Source: Haloferula luteola (GTDB lineage: Bacteria > Verrucomicrobiota > Verrucomicrobiia > Verrucomicrobiales > Akkermansiaceae). Taken from it: DNA of 64,000 nucleotides. The translations under genes and the position numbers were made by a program. Below, one piece after another: positions 28,987 to 36,941 of this stretch. Where the stretch lies: NCBI RefSeq assembly GCF_014201715.1, contig NZ_JACHFD010000007.1, positions 1 through 64,000 of the forward strand. The letters run 5' to 3'. Below the pieces are notes generated by a model. The model made no database searches, had not been told where the DNA came from, and saw nothing but the letters and a program-made list of their open reading frames with translations. Every line of letters starts with the position of its first letter. The stretch's first letter is position 1.

Positions 28987-31083
28987 ATGACCGACCTCAG
29001 CAAATATCGCAACATCGGCATCTTCGCCCACGTCGACGCCGGGAAGACCACGACGACCGAGCGGATCCTCAAGCTCACTGGCAAGATTCACAAGATCGGC
29101 GAGGTCCATGACGGCGCTTCCACCATGGACTTCATGGACCAGGAAGCCGAGCGCGGCATCACGATTCAATCCGCCGCGACCACCTGCTTCTGGAAAGGCT
29201 GCCAATTCAACGTCATCGACACTCCCGGGCACGTTGACTTCACGATCGAAGTTTATCGTTCGTTGAAGGTGCTCGACGGCGGCATCGGTGTGTTCTGCGG
29301 CTCCGGGGGAGTGGAACCCCAATCGGAAACTAACTGGCGTTACGCCAACGACTCGAAGGTTTCCCGGATCATCTACGTCAACAAGCTCGACCGGATCGGT
29401 GCCGACTTCTACCGCGTCGTGAACCAGGTCAAGAACGTGCTGGGTGCTCATCCTCTGGTGATGGTGCTGCCGATTGGCACGGAGAGCGATTTCAAGGGGG
29501 TCGTCGATCTCCTTTCGATGAAAGCCTACATCTGGGACGAAACCGGACAGCCGGAGAACTTCGAGGTCACCGATATCCCCGCCGACATGGTGGAGAAGGC
29601 TGAGGAGTATCGCTCCGCCATGGTCGAATCGGCCGTTGAGCAGATCGATGAAGTGATGGAAGCCTACCTTGAAGGTACCGAGCCGGACATCGACACGCTG
29701 AAGAAGTGCATCCGCAAGGGCACCATTGATCTCGCCTTCTTCCCGACCTACTGCGGTTCGAGCTTCAAGAACAAAGGCTTGCAGCTGATCCTCGACGCGG
29801 TGGTGGACTACCTCCCGAGCCCCGTGGAAGTGAAGCCTCTGCCGGAAGTTGACGAAGAGGGCAACGAGACCGGCAAGTTTGCCGAGCCTGACCCGAATGC
29901 GCCTTTCCGTGGCCTCGCGTTCAAGATCATGGACGACAAGTTCGGTGCGCTGACCTTCACCCGGATTTACTCGGGCACGATCAAGAAGGGCGACACTGTG
30001 TTGAACTCCTTCACCGGCAAGACCGAGCGGATCAGCCGGATGGTCGAAATGCACGCCGACGACCGCAACGAAGTTGATTCCGCCCGCGCTGGCGACATCA
30101 TCGCTATCGTCGGACTCAAGAACGTCCAGACCGGTCACACGCTTTGCGACGAGAAGAATCCAGCCACCCTCGAGCCGATGGTGTTCCCGGATCCCGTGAT
30201 CTCGATTGCTGTCGCTGCCAAGGACAAGGCCAACGCGGAAAAGCTGAGCAATGCCATCGGTAAGATGGTTCAGGAGGATCCGTCCTTCCGTGTCGAAACC
30301 GACGAGGAAACCAACGAGATGATCCTCAAGGGCATGGGTGAGCTTCACCTGGACATCAAGATCGACATTCTCAAGCGCACCCACAAGGTGGAGGTCGAGG
30401 TCGGTGCCCCTCAGGTCGCCTACCGCGAAACCATCACCAAGGCGGTCACCGACACCTACACCCACAAGAAGCAATCGGGTGGCTCGGGTCAGTATGCGAA
30501 GATCGACTACACGATCGAACCTGCCGAGGCTGGCACTGGCTTCGTGTTCGAGTCCGCGGTGGTCGGCGGCAACGTGCCGAAGGAATACATCCCGGCGGTC
30601 GAAAAGGGCTTCAAGACCTCGGTGGATAAGGGACCGCTTGCCGGCTACCCCTGCCTCGACTTCAAGGTGACGCTTTCCGATGGTGGTTTCCACGCGGTGG
30701 ACTCCTCCGCCATTGCTTTCGAAATCGCCGCCAAGGCTGCCTATCGTCAGACCATGCCGAAGGCCGCTCCGCAGCTGCTTGAGCCGATGATGAAGCTCGA
30801 TGTGTTCTCACCTGAAGAGAAGATCGGTGACGTGATCGGTGACCTCAACCGCCGCCGGGGCATGATCCAAGGCCAAGAGCCGACCCCCGGTGGGGTGCGG
30901 GTGAAGGCAGAGGCTCCGCTTTCCGCCATGTTCGGCTACATCGGTGACTTGCGCACCATGACCTCCGGTCGGGGCCAGTTCTCGATGGAGTTCAGCCATT
31001 ACGCACCTTGTCCGAAGAACGTGGCCGACGAGGTCATTGCTGCTGCGAAGAAGCGGGAAGAAGCCCGCCGCGCCGGTAAGTAA
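28987..31083 (+). CDS. fusA: elongation factor G (EF-G), orphan locus
   Basis: 698 aa, the translocation GTPase of protein synthesis. G1 is [12 protein letters not shown] (residues ~14-25), G2 lies in [12 protein letters not shown]3 is DTPGHVDF and G4 is NKLD; domains II-V follow to the end ([42 protein letters not shown]). No rpsL, rpsG or tuf is adjacent, so this is not the str-operon copy position. The wording of the G2-G3 region ([37 protein letters not shown]) recalls the secondary EF-G of some gammaproteobacteria, so it may be a second paralogue. Codon use is strongly biased to C-ending codons, unlike the neighbours, which suggests high expression. Confidence 0.95.
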   Translation: MTDLSKYRNIGIFAHVDAGKTTTTERILKLTGKIHKIGEVHDGASTMDFMDQEAERGITIQSAATTCFWKGCQFNVIDTPGHVDFTIEVYRSLKVLDGGIGVFCGSGGVEPQSETNWRYANDSKVSRIIYVNKLDRIGADFYRVVNQVKNVLGAHPLVMVLPIGTESDFKGVVDLLSMKAYIWDETGQPENFEVTDIPADMVEKAEEYRSAMVESAVEQIDEVMEAYLEGTEPDIDTLKKCIRKGTIDLAFFPTYCGSSFKNKGLQLILDAVVDYLPSPVEVKPLPEVDEEGNETGKFAEPDPNAPFRGLAFKIMDDKFGALTFTRIYSGTIKKGDTVLNSFTGKTERISRMVEMHADDRNEVDSARAGDIIAIVGLKNVQTGHTLCDEKNPATLEPMVFPDPVISIAVAAKDKANAEKLSNAIGKMVQEDPSFRVETDEETNEMILKGMGELHLDIKIDILKRTHKVEVEVGAPQVAYRETITKAVTDTYTHKKQSGGSGQYAKIDYTIEPAEAGTGFVFESAVVGGNVPKEYIPAVEKGFKTSVDKGPLAGYPCLDFKVTLSDGGFHAVDSSAIAFEIAAKAAYRQTMPKAAPQLLEPMMKLDVFSPEEKIGDVIGDLNRRRGMIQGQEPTPGGVRVKAEAPLSAMFGYIGDLRTMTSGRGQFSMEFSHYAPCPKNVADEVIAAAKKREEARRAGK

Positions 31084-31104
31084 GCTTTACTGCTGATTAT
31101 GGAG

Positions 31105-31142
31105 AACCCGCTGTCCGGATGGGCAGCGGGTTTTTCTTTTTC
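31105..31142 (+). terminator. intrinsic terminator after EF-G
   Basis: A 9-bp GC-rich stem (31105-31113 with 31124-31132), a 10-base loop and a T-rich tract (TTTTTCTTTTT) begin 21 bp after the EF-G stop. Confidence 0.9.
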
Positions 31143-31232
31143 CATCACCGCATCGGGCGGTAGGGAGTGGGGACGGCTTGGTGAGGTTCCAGAGGTGTCG
31201 TGGCTTGGGTGGGGAGCGAGGTGGGCGTCGGC

Positions 31233-32039
31233 TCATCCATTGAGGAGAGCACCGGCATTCGGGTGAATGAGCTGTCCGGTCACATAGCGGGCTGAGGAGC
31301 TCGCTAGGAAAAGGTAGCATTCGGTCGAACTGACGGTGTCGGCCACCGGAGCCATGCGTGAGGTCGCGGTGGAGACGGCATTGACCCGGATTTCCCGCGG
31401 GGCGAGTTGACTGGAGAGGGTGCGGGTGAAGTTGGCCATGGCTCCTTGTGTGGCGGAAAGGTCGAGGCCGCTGGTCGGGCCCGAAGTTTCCGAGGTGGTG
31501 CTGATGATGCAGGCAGCGTTTGATTGTTCGAGGTGGGGCAGGGCCGCACGGGTCAGGAACACGAGGGGAAAGAGATGACGGCGGAAGGCGGTATCGAGCT
31601 GCTTTGGGCTGAGTTCGAGGAGCGATTCTGAGGTCGGGATGTCGTCCGAGTGGTTGACGACGATATCGAGACCGCCAAGTTCGAGGACGGCGCGAGCAAC
31701 GACTTCAGAGCAATCTTCTGGAGAGCGGGGATCGCAGCGATGGGCGTGGCAATGGCCTCCAAGCTCTCGGATCAGGCGGCAGGTTTCTTCGGCATCGGAT
31801 TCGTCGCCGTGGTAGGCGACGAGCACGGAAGCGCCCTCGCGGGCGAAGGTTACGGCCACAGCGCGCCCGATTCCGGTGTCGCCTCCTGTCACCAGTGCCC
31901 TGCGTCCTGCGAGGCGTCCCTGACGAGTGCTGGCGGAGATTTCGGAAGGCGACGGCTCTCGCTTCGTCGGCCAGTTCGGTAGGGTCTCGGTGACAGGGAG
32001 CGTGGACTCGACGGTGGCGGAAAGAGCGACGTTGGGCAT
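31233..32039 (-). CDS. short-chain dehydrogenase fold protein lacking catalytic Tyr and Lys
   Basis: 268 aa. The Rossmann fingerprint is intact (TGGDTGIGRAVAV, residues 51-63), and the sequence follows the YghA/glucose-1-dehydrogenase-like SDRs, with a ~45-residue N-terminal extension. However, where the family has YxxxK (as in YSATKGA) this protein has LSATQGA at 194-200: Tyr is replaced by Leu and Lys by Gln. The structural NNAG motif is NHSD (129-132) and the C-terminal GG before the final V-x-G is NAGALLNG. The cofactor site could still bind NAD(P), but ordinary SDR oxidoreduction is not expected. It may be a sensor or regulatory pseudoenzyme or a decaying paralogue; the frame is open throughout. 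Confidence 0.85.
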   Translation of the reverse strand: MPNVALSATVESTLPVTETLPNWPTKREPSPSEISASTRQGRLAGRRALVTGGDTGIGRAVAVTFAREGASVLVAYHGDESDAEETCRLIRELGGHCHAHRCDPRSPEDCSEVVARAVLELGGLDIVVNHSDDIPTSESLLELSPKQLDTAFRRHLFPLVFLTRAALPHLEQSNAACIISTTSETSGPTSGLDLSATQGAMANFTRTLSSQLAPREIRVNAVSTATSRMAPVADTVSSTECYLFLASSSARYVTGQLIHPNAGALLNG

Positions 32040-32256
32040 GGCGCGCGACTTCGCAGAAGATAGGCCAAGGGTTTAACCTGCTGATTGTCAGAGTTAGGGT
32101 TGAAGATGCGTGATCCAAAGATCATGCAAAGGGCGCGGCTCTCGGGCACAATGCGCGATGGGGCCGTGGTGGTGGAGCGGGTTGGAATTGCCCTTGGGAA
32201 TCTTGGCCGACCTCCGTGGAGGAGAGTCGGCCTGGGATGGGAGAGCGGGGATCAGA

Positions 32257-33534
32257 TCAGCCGAGAGCCTGGTCGAGGTCGGCAAGGATATCGTCGATGT
32301 GTTCGATGCCGACGGACAGTCGGATCATTTCCGGCGGGATGCCGGCGGCGAGTTGCTGGGCTTCGCTGAGTTGGCTGTGGGTGGTGGTCGCCGGATGGAT
32401 GGCCAACGATTTGGCGTCGCCGACATTGGCGAGATGGGAGAAGAGTTGAAGGGATTCGATGAAGCGCTTGCCGGCTTCGGCGCCGCCTTTGATTCCGAAC
32501 ACGACCATCGATCCCCCCTTGCCTTGGAGGTATTTTTGGTTGCGAGCGAATTCGGGGTCATCCTCCAGACCCGGGAAGCGAATCCACTCGACTTTGGGGT
32601 GGTTTTTGAGGTGGCGGGCAGCGGCGAGGGCATTTTGGCAATGACGCTCCATGCGCAGGGGTAAGGTCTCGATGCCCTGGAGCAGGAACCAAGAGTTGTC
32701 GGGTGAGATGCAGGCCCCGAGGTTGCGCAAGGGCACGGTGCGCATGCGCAGGATGTAGGCGAGTGGGGCGAGAGCCGCGGGTAAGTCATGGCCCCAGCGA
32801 AGGCCATGGTAGGAGGCATCGGGTTGATCAAAGAGGGGGTGGCGACCGGCGGACCATGGGAAGCGTCCGGAATCGACAGCGATGCCACCAATGGCGGTTC
32901 CATGGCCGCCGAACCATTTGGTTAGGGAGTGGACGACGATGTCCGCGCCATGATCGAGTGGCCGTGTAAGGAAAGGTGTGGAGAAAGTGGAGTCGACGAT
33001 GAGCGGGATGCCGTGGGACTGAGCGATGTCGGCGATGGCCGCGAGATCGGAGATTTCCAGGGCGGGGTTCGAGACGGTTTCGCAAAACAGCGCGCGGGTG
33101 TTGCGATCGATGGCGGCGGCGAAGTTCTCCGGTTGGGTGGAATCGACGAAGCGGACACCGATGCCGAGTTTGGGCAGGAGGTCGTTGAACTGGGTGTAGG
33201 TGCCGCCATAGAGGTTCCGGGCAGAGACGATGTTGTCTCCGGCTTCGGCGAGGTTGATCACGGAGTTAAAGATGGCGGCGGTGCCGGAAGCATGGCCGAG
33301 ACCGGCGAGTTCGTGAGCCCCTTCCAGCAGAGCGATGCGCTTTTCGAGCACATCGGTGGTGGGGTTCATCAGGCGGGTGTAGATGTTTCCGAGTTCCCGC
33401 AGGGCGAACAGGTTGGCGGCGTGCTCGGTGCTATTGAAAACGTAGGAAGCGGTGCGGTAAACGGGCACGGCTCGCGAGTGGGTGACGGCGTCGGGTGTAT
33501 GGCCGCCGTGAAGGCATAGAGTTTCAAGTTTCAT
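32257..33534 (-). CDS. metY: O-acetylhomoserine sulfhydrylase (Cys/Met metabolism PLP enzyme)
   Basis: 425 aa from the ATG at 33534 (MKLETLCLHGGHTPDAVTHS); an upstream extension is Pro/Ser-rich and not native. It is a fold type I PLP enzyme: YTRLMNPTTDVLEKRIALLEG, the SGTAAI phosphate-binding stretch, DSTFSTPFL and SLTKWFGGHGT, in which Lys206 forms the Schiff base with PLP. The length and VYRTASYVF / SKYFGGHG-type motifs place it in the MetY group, which makes homocysteine from O-acetylhomoserine and sulfide; other members (MetZ, MGL) are less likely. No SAM riboswitch was recognised in the ~135 bp before it. Divergent from the lipoprotein gene that follows. Confidence 0.88.
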   Translation of the reverse strand: MKLETLCLHGGHTPDAVTHSRAVPVYRTASYVFNSTEHAANLFALRELGNIYTRLMNPTTDVLEKRIALLEGAHELAGLGHASGTAAIFNSVINLAEAGDNIVSARNLYGGTYTQFNDLLPKLGIGVRFVDSTQPENFAAAIDRNTRALFCETVSNPALEISDLAAIADIAQSHGIPLIVDSTFSTPFLTRPLDHGADIVVHSLTKWFGGHGTAIGGIAVDSGRFPWSAGRHPLFDQPDASYHGLRWGHDLPAALAPLAYILRMRTVPLRNLGACISPDNSWFLLQGIETLPLRMERHCQNALAAARHLKNHPKVEWIRFPGLEDDPEFARNQKYLQGKGGSMVVFGIKGGAEAGKRFIESLQLFSHLANVGDAKSLAIHPATTTHSQLSEAQQLAAGIPPEMIRLSVGIEHIDDILADLDQALG

Positions 33535-33670
33535 GGGGGCAGGCATCCAAGCGGAGGGAGGGGTGGTCAGGGAAGCGGGAAGTGCGTCGACGGGAGGGTG
33601 AACGAACTCGGTTGGGGCATGGCGGGGCAATTCGCTCGCAGAAAAAGGGGATCTCGGCTTGGTTGCCCGC

Positions 33671-34399
33671 ATGGTGGCAAGATGGCTGGCAATGGTAGCT
33701 TGGATGATAGGGATGTCGGGATGCGCGTCGGTGGCAACCGGTGAAGGAGAGGATTTCAATGCCAGGGTGCTCGCGGCGGTGAAAACGATGCCGCAAGGAG
33801 GGGGATACGACGGCAGCGACGCGACCAAGAATCGGCTGCCGAAAGCGTGCGCGGTGGCTGACGGGATATGGACGATCGATGCGCGGGTGGCACGGCCGAG
33901 TTTTTGTTCGGGGGCGACGTATCTGGTGTTGCTCCGAGCTTTGGGCTCAGGACCGACGAGTTTGTTTCCGGTGGTGGATCATCAGGATGGGCATGGGGTT
34001 TTCGGGCGTTGGAACGCCAATGGCCCTGGGGCTGCGAAGTTGGTGGCGGATCTCGCCGCTGGGGTGAATTTTACCTCCTGGGAGCAGGCTCGGCCGGGGG
34101 ATTTCCTCAAGATCTGGTGGACCGAAGCGATCGGGGGTCGGGAGCGAGGGCACCACGTGGTGTATTTGGGCCATACGGCCGATTCGGTGAGGTTCTGGTC
34201 GAGCAACCAACCTGGGGGCTATGGGGTGAAGACGGTGCCGCGAGACGACTGCAAGCGGGTGCTTTTCACGCGAATCACGACTCCGGAGAGGTTTTTGCAG
34301 GCGGGAAAATTGCCGGAGGTCGATCCTTGGTTGGTGAAGATGCTGAGGGAAGATTTTACCTGGGACGAGGTGGTGACGAGATGTCGGGTCAGGGAGTAG
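33671..34399 (+). CDS. lipoprotein with NlpC/P60-like cysteine peptidase features
   Basis: 242 aa from the ATG at 33671; the frame is open from a TTG at 33659. The leader MVARWLAMVAWMIGMSGC ends in a lipobox (MSGC), so it is probably a lipoprotein. Residues ~70-170 carry the order expected for an NlpC/P60-like fold: RPSFCSGATYLVLLRAL (Cys nucleophile region, like DCSGxV), RPGDFLKIWW (like GDLVFF) and RGHHVVYLGH (His region). Such enzymes cut peptidoglycan stems or act as amidases. The family assignment is by motif order only and is tentative; it could be a divergent papain-fold protein of other function. Confidence 0.6.
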   Translation: MVARWLAMVAWMIGMSGCASVATGEGEDFNARVLAAVKTMPQGGGYDGSDATKNRLPKACAVADGIWTIDARVARPSFCSGATYLVLLRALGSGPTSLFPVVDHQDGHGVFGRWNANGPGAAKLVADLAAGVNFTSWEQARPGDFLKIWWTEAIGGRERGHHVVYLGHTADSVRFWSSNQPGGYGVKTVPRDDCKRVLFTRITTPERFLQAGKLPEVDPWLVKMLREDFTWDEVVTRCRVRE

Positions 34400-34456
34400 G
34401 GTCTGGAGCACCCTTTCGTTGGACAAAGCGAGTTCGGATGGCACAGGTTTCCCGCG

Positions 34457-35341
34457 ATGCAGCAGAAGACGATTGGAGTTGTCGGACTCGGACGGATGGG
34501 CGCGAACATGGCCCGGCGGATGAAGGATTGCGGCCATGAGGTCGGGACGGTCTTTGACGTGGTTCCCGAGCTGGCCGGAGAGATGGCTGAGGAACTGGGC
34601 GCGCAGGCGGCCGGATCGCTGGCTGAGGTGACGGCTGCTGCGGATGTGGTCGTCACCGTGGTGACGGATGATAAGGCGATGCGGGCGATTTTTGCTCCGG
34701 ATCAGTTGCTGGCGGGAGCTCAGGGCAAGGTTTTCATCAACTGCGCGACGGTCAGTCCCGAGGTGCATGAAGAAATCGGAGCGGCCTGTGCGGCGGCAGG
34801 GGCTCGTTCGTTGGAGGCCTGCATGGCTTCAAGCATCACCCAAGCTCGCGATGGGACCCTTTATTTGATGGTGGCGGGGGATGAAGCGACGTTTCGGGAG
34901 GTGGAGCCGCTGTTGAAGGATCTTTCGAAATCGCTGCGCTATATCGGGCCGACGGGGTCGGCGGCGAAGGTCAAGGCGCTGGTGAACATGGTCATGAACA
35001 TCAACACCGCGGGGCTCGCCGAGGGTTTGGGCTTGGGCGTGGCCTTGGGGTTGGATCCGGAGATGTTGAAGGAGGTGTTTTCGCAGACGGGTGCGAATTC
35101 GCGGGTGTTGGAGACGGATGGCGATGACATGATCGCGCGGGAGCACGATTGTTACTTTTCGGCGGCCCATGCCGCGAAGGATAGTGGGATTGCTAACTCG
35201 CTGGCAGACAAAGTCGGAGTGGGGGTTCCTTTATCCAAGGCAACCCAGGAGCAATACCAGAAGTTGGTGAGTATGGGCCGAGGAGAGCTGGACAAGAGCG
35301 CCGTGGCGGAACTCACTTTCCCCGGACGCAGCAATGATTGA
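34457..35341 (+). CDS. NAD(P)-dependent beta-hydroxyacid dehydrogenase family protein
   Basis: 294 aa. Rossmann motif GVVGLGRMGANMARRM at the N-terminus; the second, helical domain has GSAAKVKALVNMVMNINTAGLAEGL, with the family's catalytic Lys region. It resembles 3-hydroxyisobutyrate dehydrogenases and tartronate semialdehyde reductases. The substrate loop, normally D-A-P-V-S-G-G, reads EACMASS here (then ITQARDGTL in normal register), so the substrate is probably different from the classical ones. It overlaps the next gene by 8 bp and starts the run oxidoreductase > hydrolase > folP. Confidence 0.85.
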   Translation: MQQKTIGVVGLGRMGANMARRMKDCGHEVGTVFDVVPELAGEMAEELGAQAAGSLAEVTAAADVVVTVVTDDKAMRAIFAPDQLLAGAQGKVFINCATVSPEVHEEIGAACAAAGARSLEACMASSITQARDGTLYLMVAGDEATFREVEPLLKDLSKSLRYIGPTGSAAKVKALVNMVMNINTAGLAEGLGLGVALGLDPEMLKEVFSQTGANSRVLETDGDDMIAREHDCYFSAAHAAKDSGIANSLADKVGVGVPLSKATQEQYQKLVSMGRGELDKSAVAELTFPGRSND

Positions 35342-36065
35342 GAAGATTGATTTCAGAAACCGCCAGGGAGAGAAGCTAGATACCGTTTTCCACCCGGGTG
35401 AACGTGAGGAAAAGTTGGTGATCATCGGCCACGGCGTCACCGCTAACTTGGATCGCCCCTTGCTCAAAGCGATCGCCGATGGTCTTGCCCAAAAGGGATG
35501 GCCTTGTTTGCGACTTTCGTTCTCAGGCAATGGCAAATCGGAGGGGGATTTCCGCGAATCGAATATCACGAAGGAGAGTGAAGACCTCGCCGATGTGATT
35601 GAGTTGATCCCGGATGAAGTCGAAATTGCTTACGTCGGCCATAGTATGGGCGGAGCGGTGGGCATCATGGCGGCAGCTGAAGAGGAGCGGATCAAGGTGC
35701 TGACGACTCTGGCCGGAATGGTTCACACGGCGGAATTCGTGGAGCGAGAGTTCGGCGAAGTGACGCCGGATGAAGGCTGCATGTGGGATGAAAAAGACTG
35801 CCCGCTGTCTGCTGAATTTGTCCGCGACCTGGAACTGATTGGCGACATGCTGCTGGAGATCGAGCGGATCGAAGCTCCCTATTTGCTGATTCATGGAACT
35901 GCGGATGATGTGGTGCCCCCATCGGATAGCGAGGACGCTTTGGAATCCGCAGCCGATCCGAAGCATGCGGTGTGGATCGAAGGTGCAGGTCACATGTTCA
36001 GCGAAGAGAGCTACGAAGAGATCGTCGATGCGATCAACGACTGGTTCGAAGAGCACTTCGAGTGA
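35334..36065 (+). CDS. alpha/beta hydrolase
   Basis: 243 aa, no signal peptide, so cytoplasmic. The alpha/beta hydrolase core is clear: VIIGHGVTANLDRPLL, RLSFSGNGKSEG, VGHSMGGAVG with nucleophile Ser104 in the elbow, LIHGTADDVVPPSD with the Asp and EGAGHMFSEESYEEI with the His. This pattern matches serine aminopeptidase-like/YqkD-type esterases; substrate unknown. It starts 8 bp inside the dehydrogenase gene, and its stop overlaps the GTG start of folP by 4 bp, so all three are likely translated from one mRNA. Confidence 0.88.
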   Translation: MIEKIDFRNRQGEKLDTVFHPGEREEKLVIIGHGVTANLDRPLLKAIADGLAQKGWPCLRLSFSGNGKSEGDFRESNITKESEDLADVIELIPDEVEIAYVGHSMGGAVGIMAAAEEERIKVLTTLAGMVHTAEFVEREFGEVTPDEGCMWDEKDCPLSAEFVRDLELIGDMLLEIERIEAPYLLIHGTADDVVPPSDSEDALESAADPKHAVWIEGAGHMFSEESYEEIVDAINDWFEEHFE

Positions 36066-36928
36066 TCTGGAAGCTGCCGCATCGGGAGTTGAGCTTTCCT
36101 CGTCGACCCTTGGTCATGGGGATCGTCAACGTGAACGATGATTCGTTCTCGGGAGACGGGACGCTTGATCCCGATGAGGCACTGTCGCGAGCTGCAGCGG
36201 CGGCCGAGGCGGGAGCGGATGTGATCGATGTGGGCGCGGAGAGCGCCCGCACGAACCGGGAGGCGGTGGCCGTCGCGGAGGAGATTCAGCGCTTCGAGGG
36301 GTTTTTGCGGCGATGGCCAGAGTTGGTGGCGGGATTGGAGCCCAGGGATGCGGAGCAAGTGTGGCCGCCGGTCGTGTCTGCGAATACTTGGCGTCCGGAG
36401 GTGGTGGAGACGGTATTGCCGTGGGGGGTGGAGTTGATCAACGACATGGGCGGCCTGCCGGACGGGCGGAATGCTCGGCTGTGTGCAGAGCACGGAGCGT
36501 CGTTGTTGATCATGCATACGGTGGGGGAACCCAAGGTTCCGCACCTGCATCAACAGTGGGAAGATGTGATGGGGGCCATGGAGCAGTTTTTCGAAGACAA
36601 GCTGCGCATGGCGGAGGCGGCAGGGTTGTCGCGTGAGCAGTTGATTTTGGATCCAGGAATCGATTTTGCGAAGCAACGAGACGACAATCTGGCGGTGTAT
36701 GCGGGCCTTGGGAGGCTGCAATCATGGGGGAGACCCATTTTGGTTCCGGTGAGTCGCAAGACCGTGATTGGGGAGGTTCTGGATCTGCCGAATCCTCAGG
36801 ACCGAGATGCCGGCACGGTGGCCTGTGTGGCAGTGGCGATGCGCCGGGGCGCGCACCTTTTCCGGGTGCATCAGGTTCCTGCTACATGGCAGGCAGTGAA
36901 GGTGCTTTCGGCGATGGCATCTCCTTAG
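36062..36928 (+). CDS. folP: dihydropteroate synthase
   Basis: 288 aa starting at the GTG at 36062, which overlaps the upstream stop by 4 bp (GTGA); the longer upstream frame runs inside the hydrolase gene. TIM-barrel DHPS motifs: MGIVNVNDDSFSGDG (pterin site loop 1), GADVIDVGAESART, INDMGGL, LDPGIDFAKQRDDNL and PVSRKTVIGEVL, followed by GTVACVAVAMRRGAHLFRVH. It joins p-aminobenzoate to 6-hydroxymethyl-dihydropterin diphosphate in folate synthesis. In the loop-1 motif the classical N-x-T-P-D-S-F is changed to NVNDDSF, a small departure worth noting. Convergent with the cytochrome operon, 13 bp apart. Confidence 0.92.
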   Translation: MIWKLPHRELSFPRRPLVMGIVNVNDDSFSGDGTLDPDEALSRAAAAAEAGADVIDVGAESARTNREAVAVAEEIQRFEGFLRRWPELVAGLEPRDAEQVWPPVVSANTWRPEVVETVLPWGVELINDMGGLPDGRNARLCAEHGASLLIMHTVGEPKVPHLHQQWEDVMGAMEQFFEDKLRMAEAAGLSREQLILDPGIDFAKQRDDNLAVYAGLGRLQSWGRPILVPVSRKTVIGEVLDLPNPQDRDAGTVACVAVAMRRGAHLFRVHQVPATWQAVKVLSAMASP

Positions 36929-36941
36929 TGGGACTGGGGGC

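Noticed and set aside
28765..30693. 642-aa open frame on the minus strand opposite EF-G
   Set aside because: It is the mirror of the strongly biased EF-G codons; the protein is His/Val/Leu-rich with no known motifs.
32205..32232. 7-bp GC-rich hairpin after metY
   Set aside because: No T-run follows on either strand, so I cannot call a terminator.
33535..33670. possible SAM riboswitch before metY
   Set aside because: No conserved SAM-I, SAM-II or SAH core could be found in the 136 bp.
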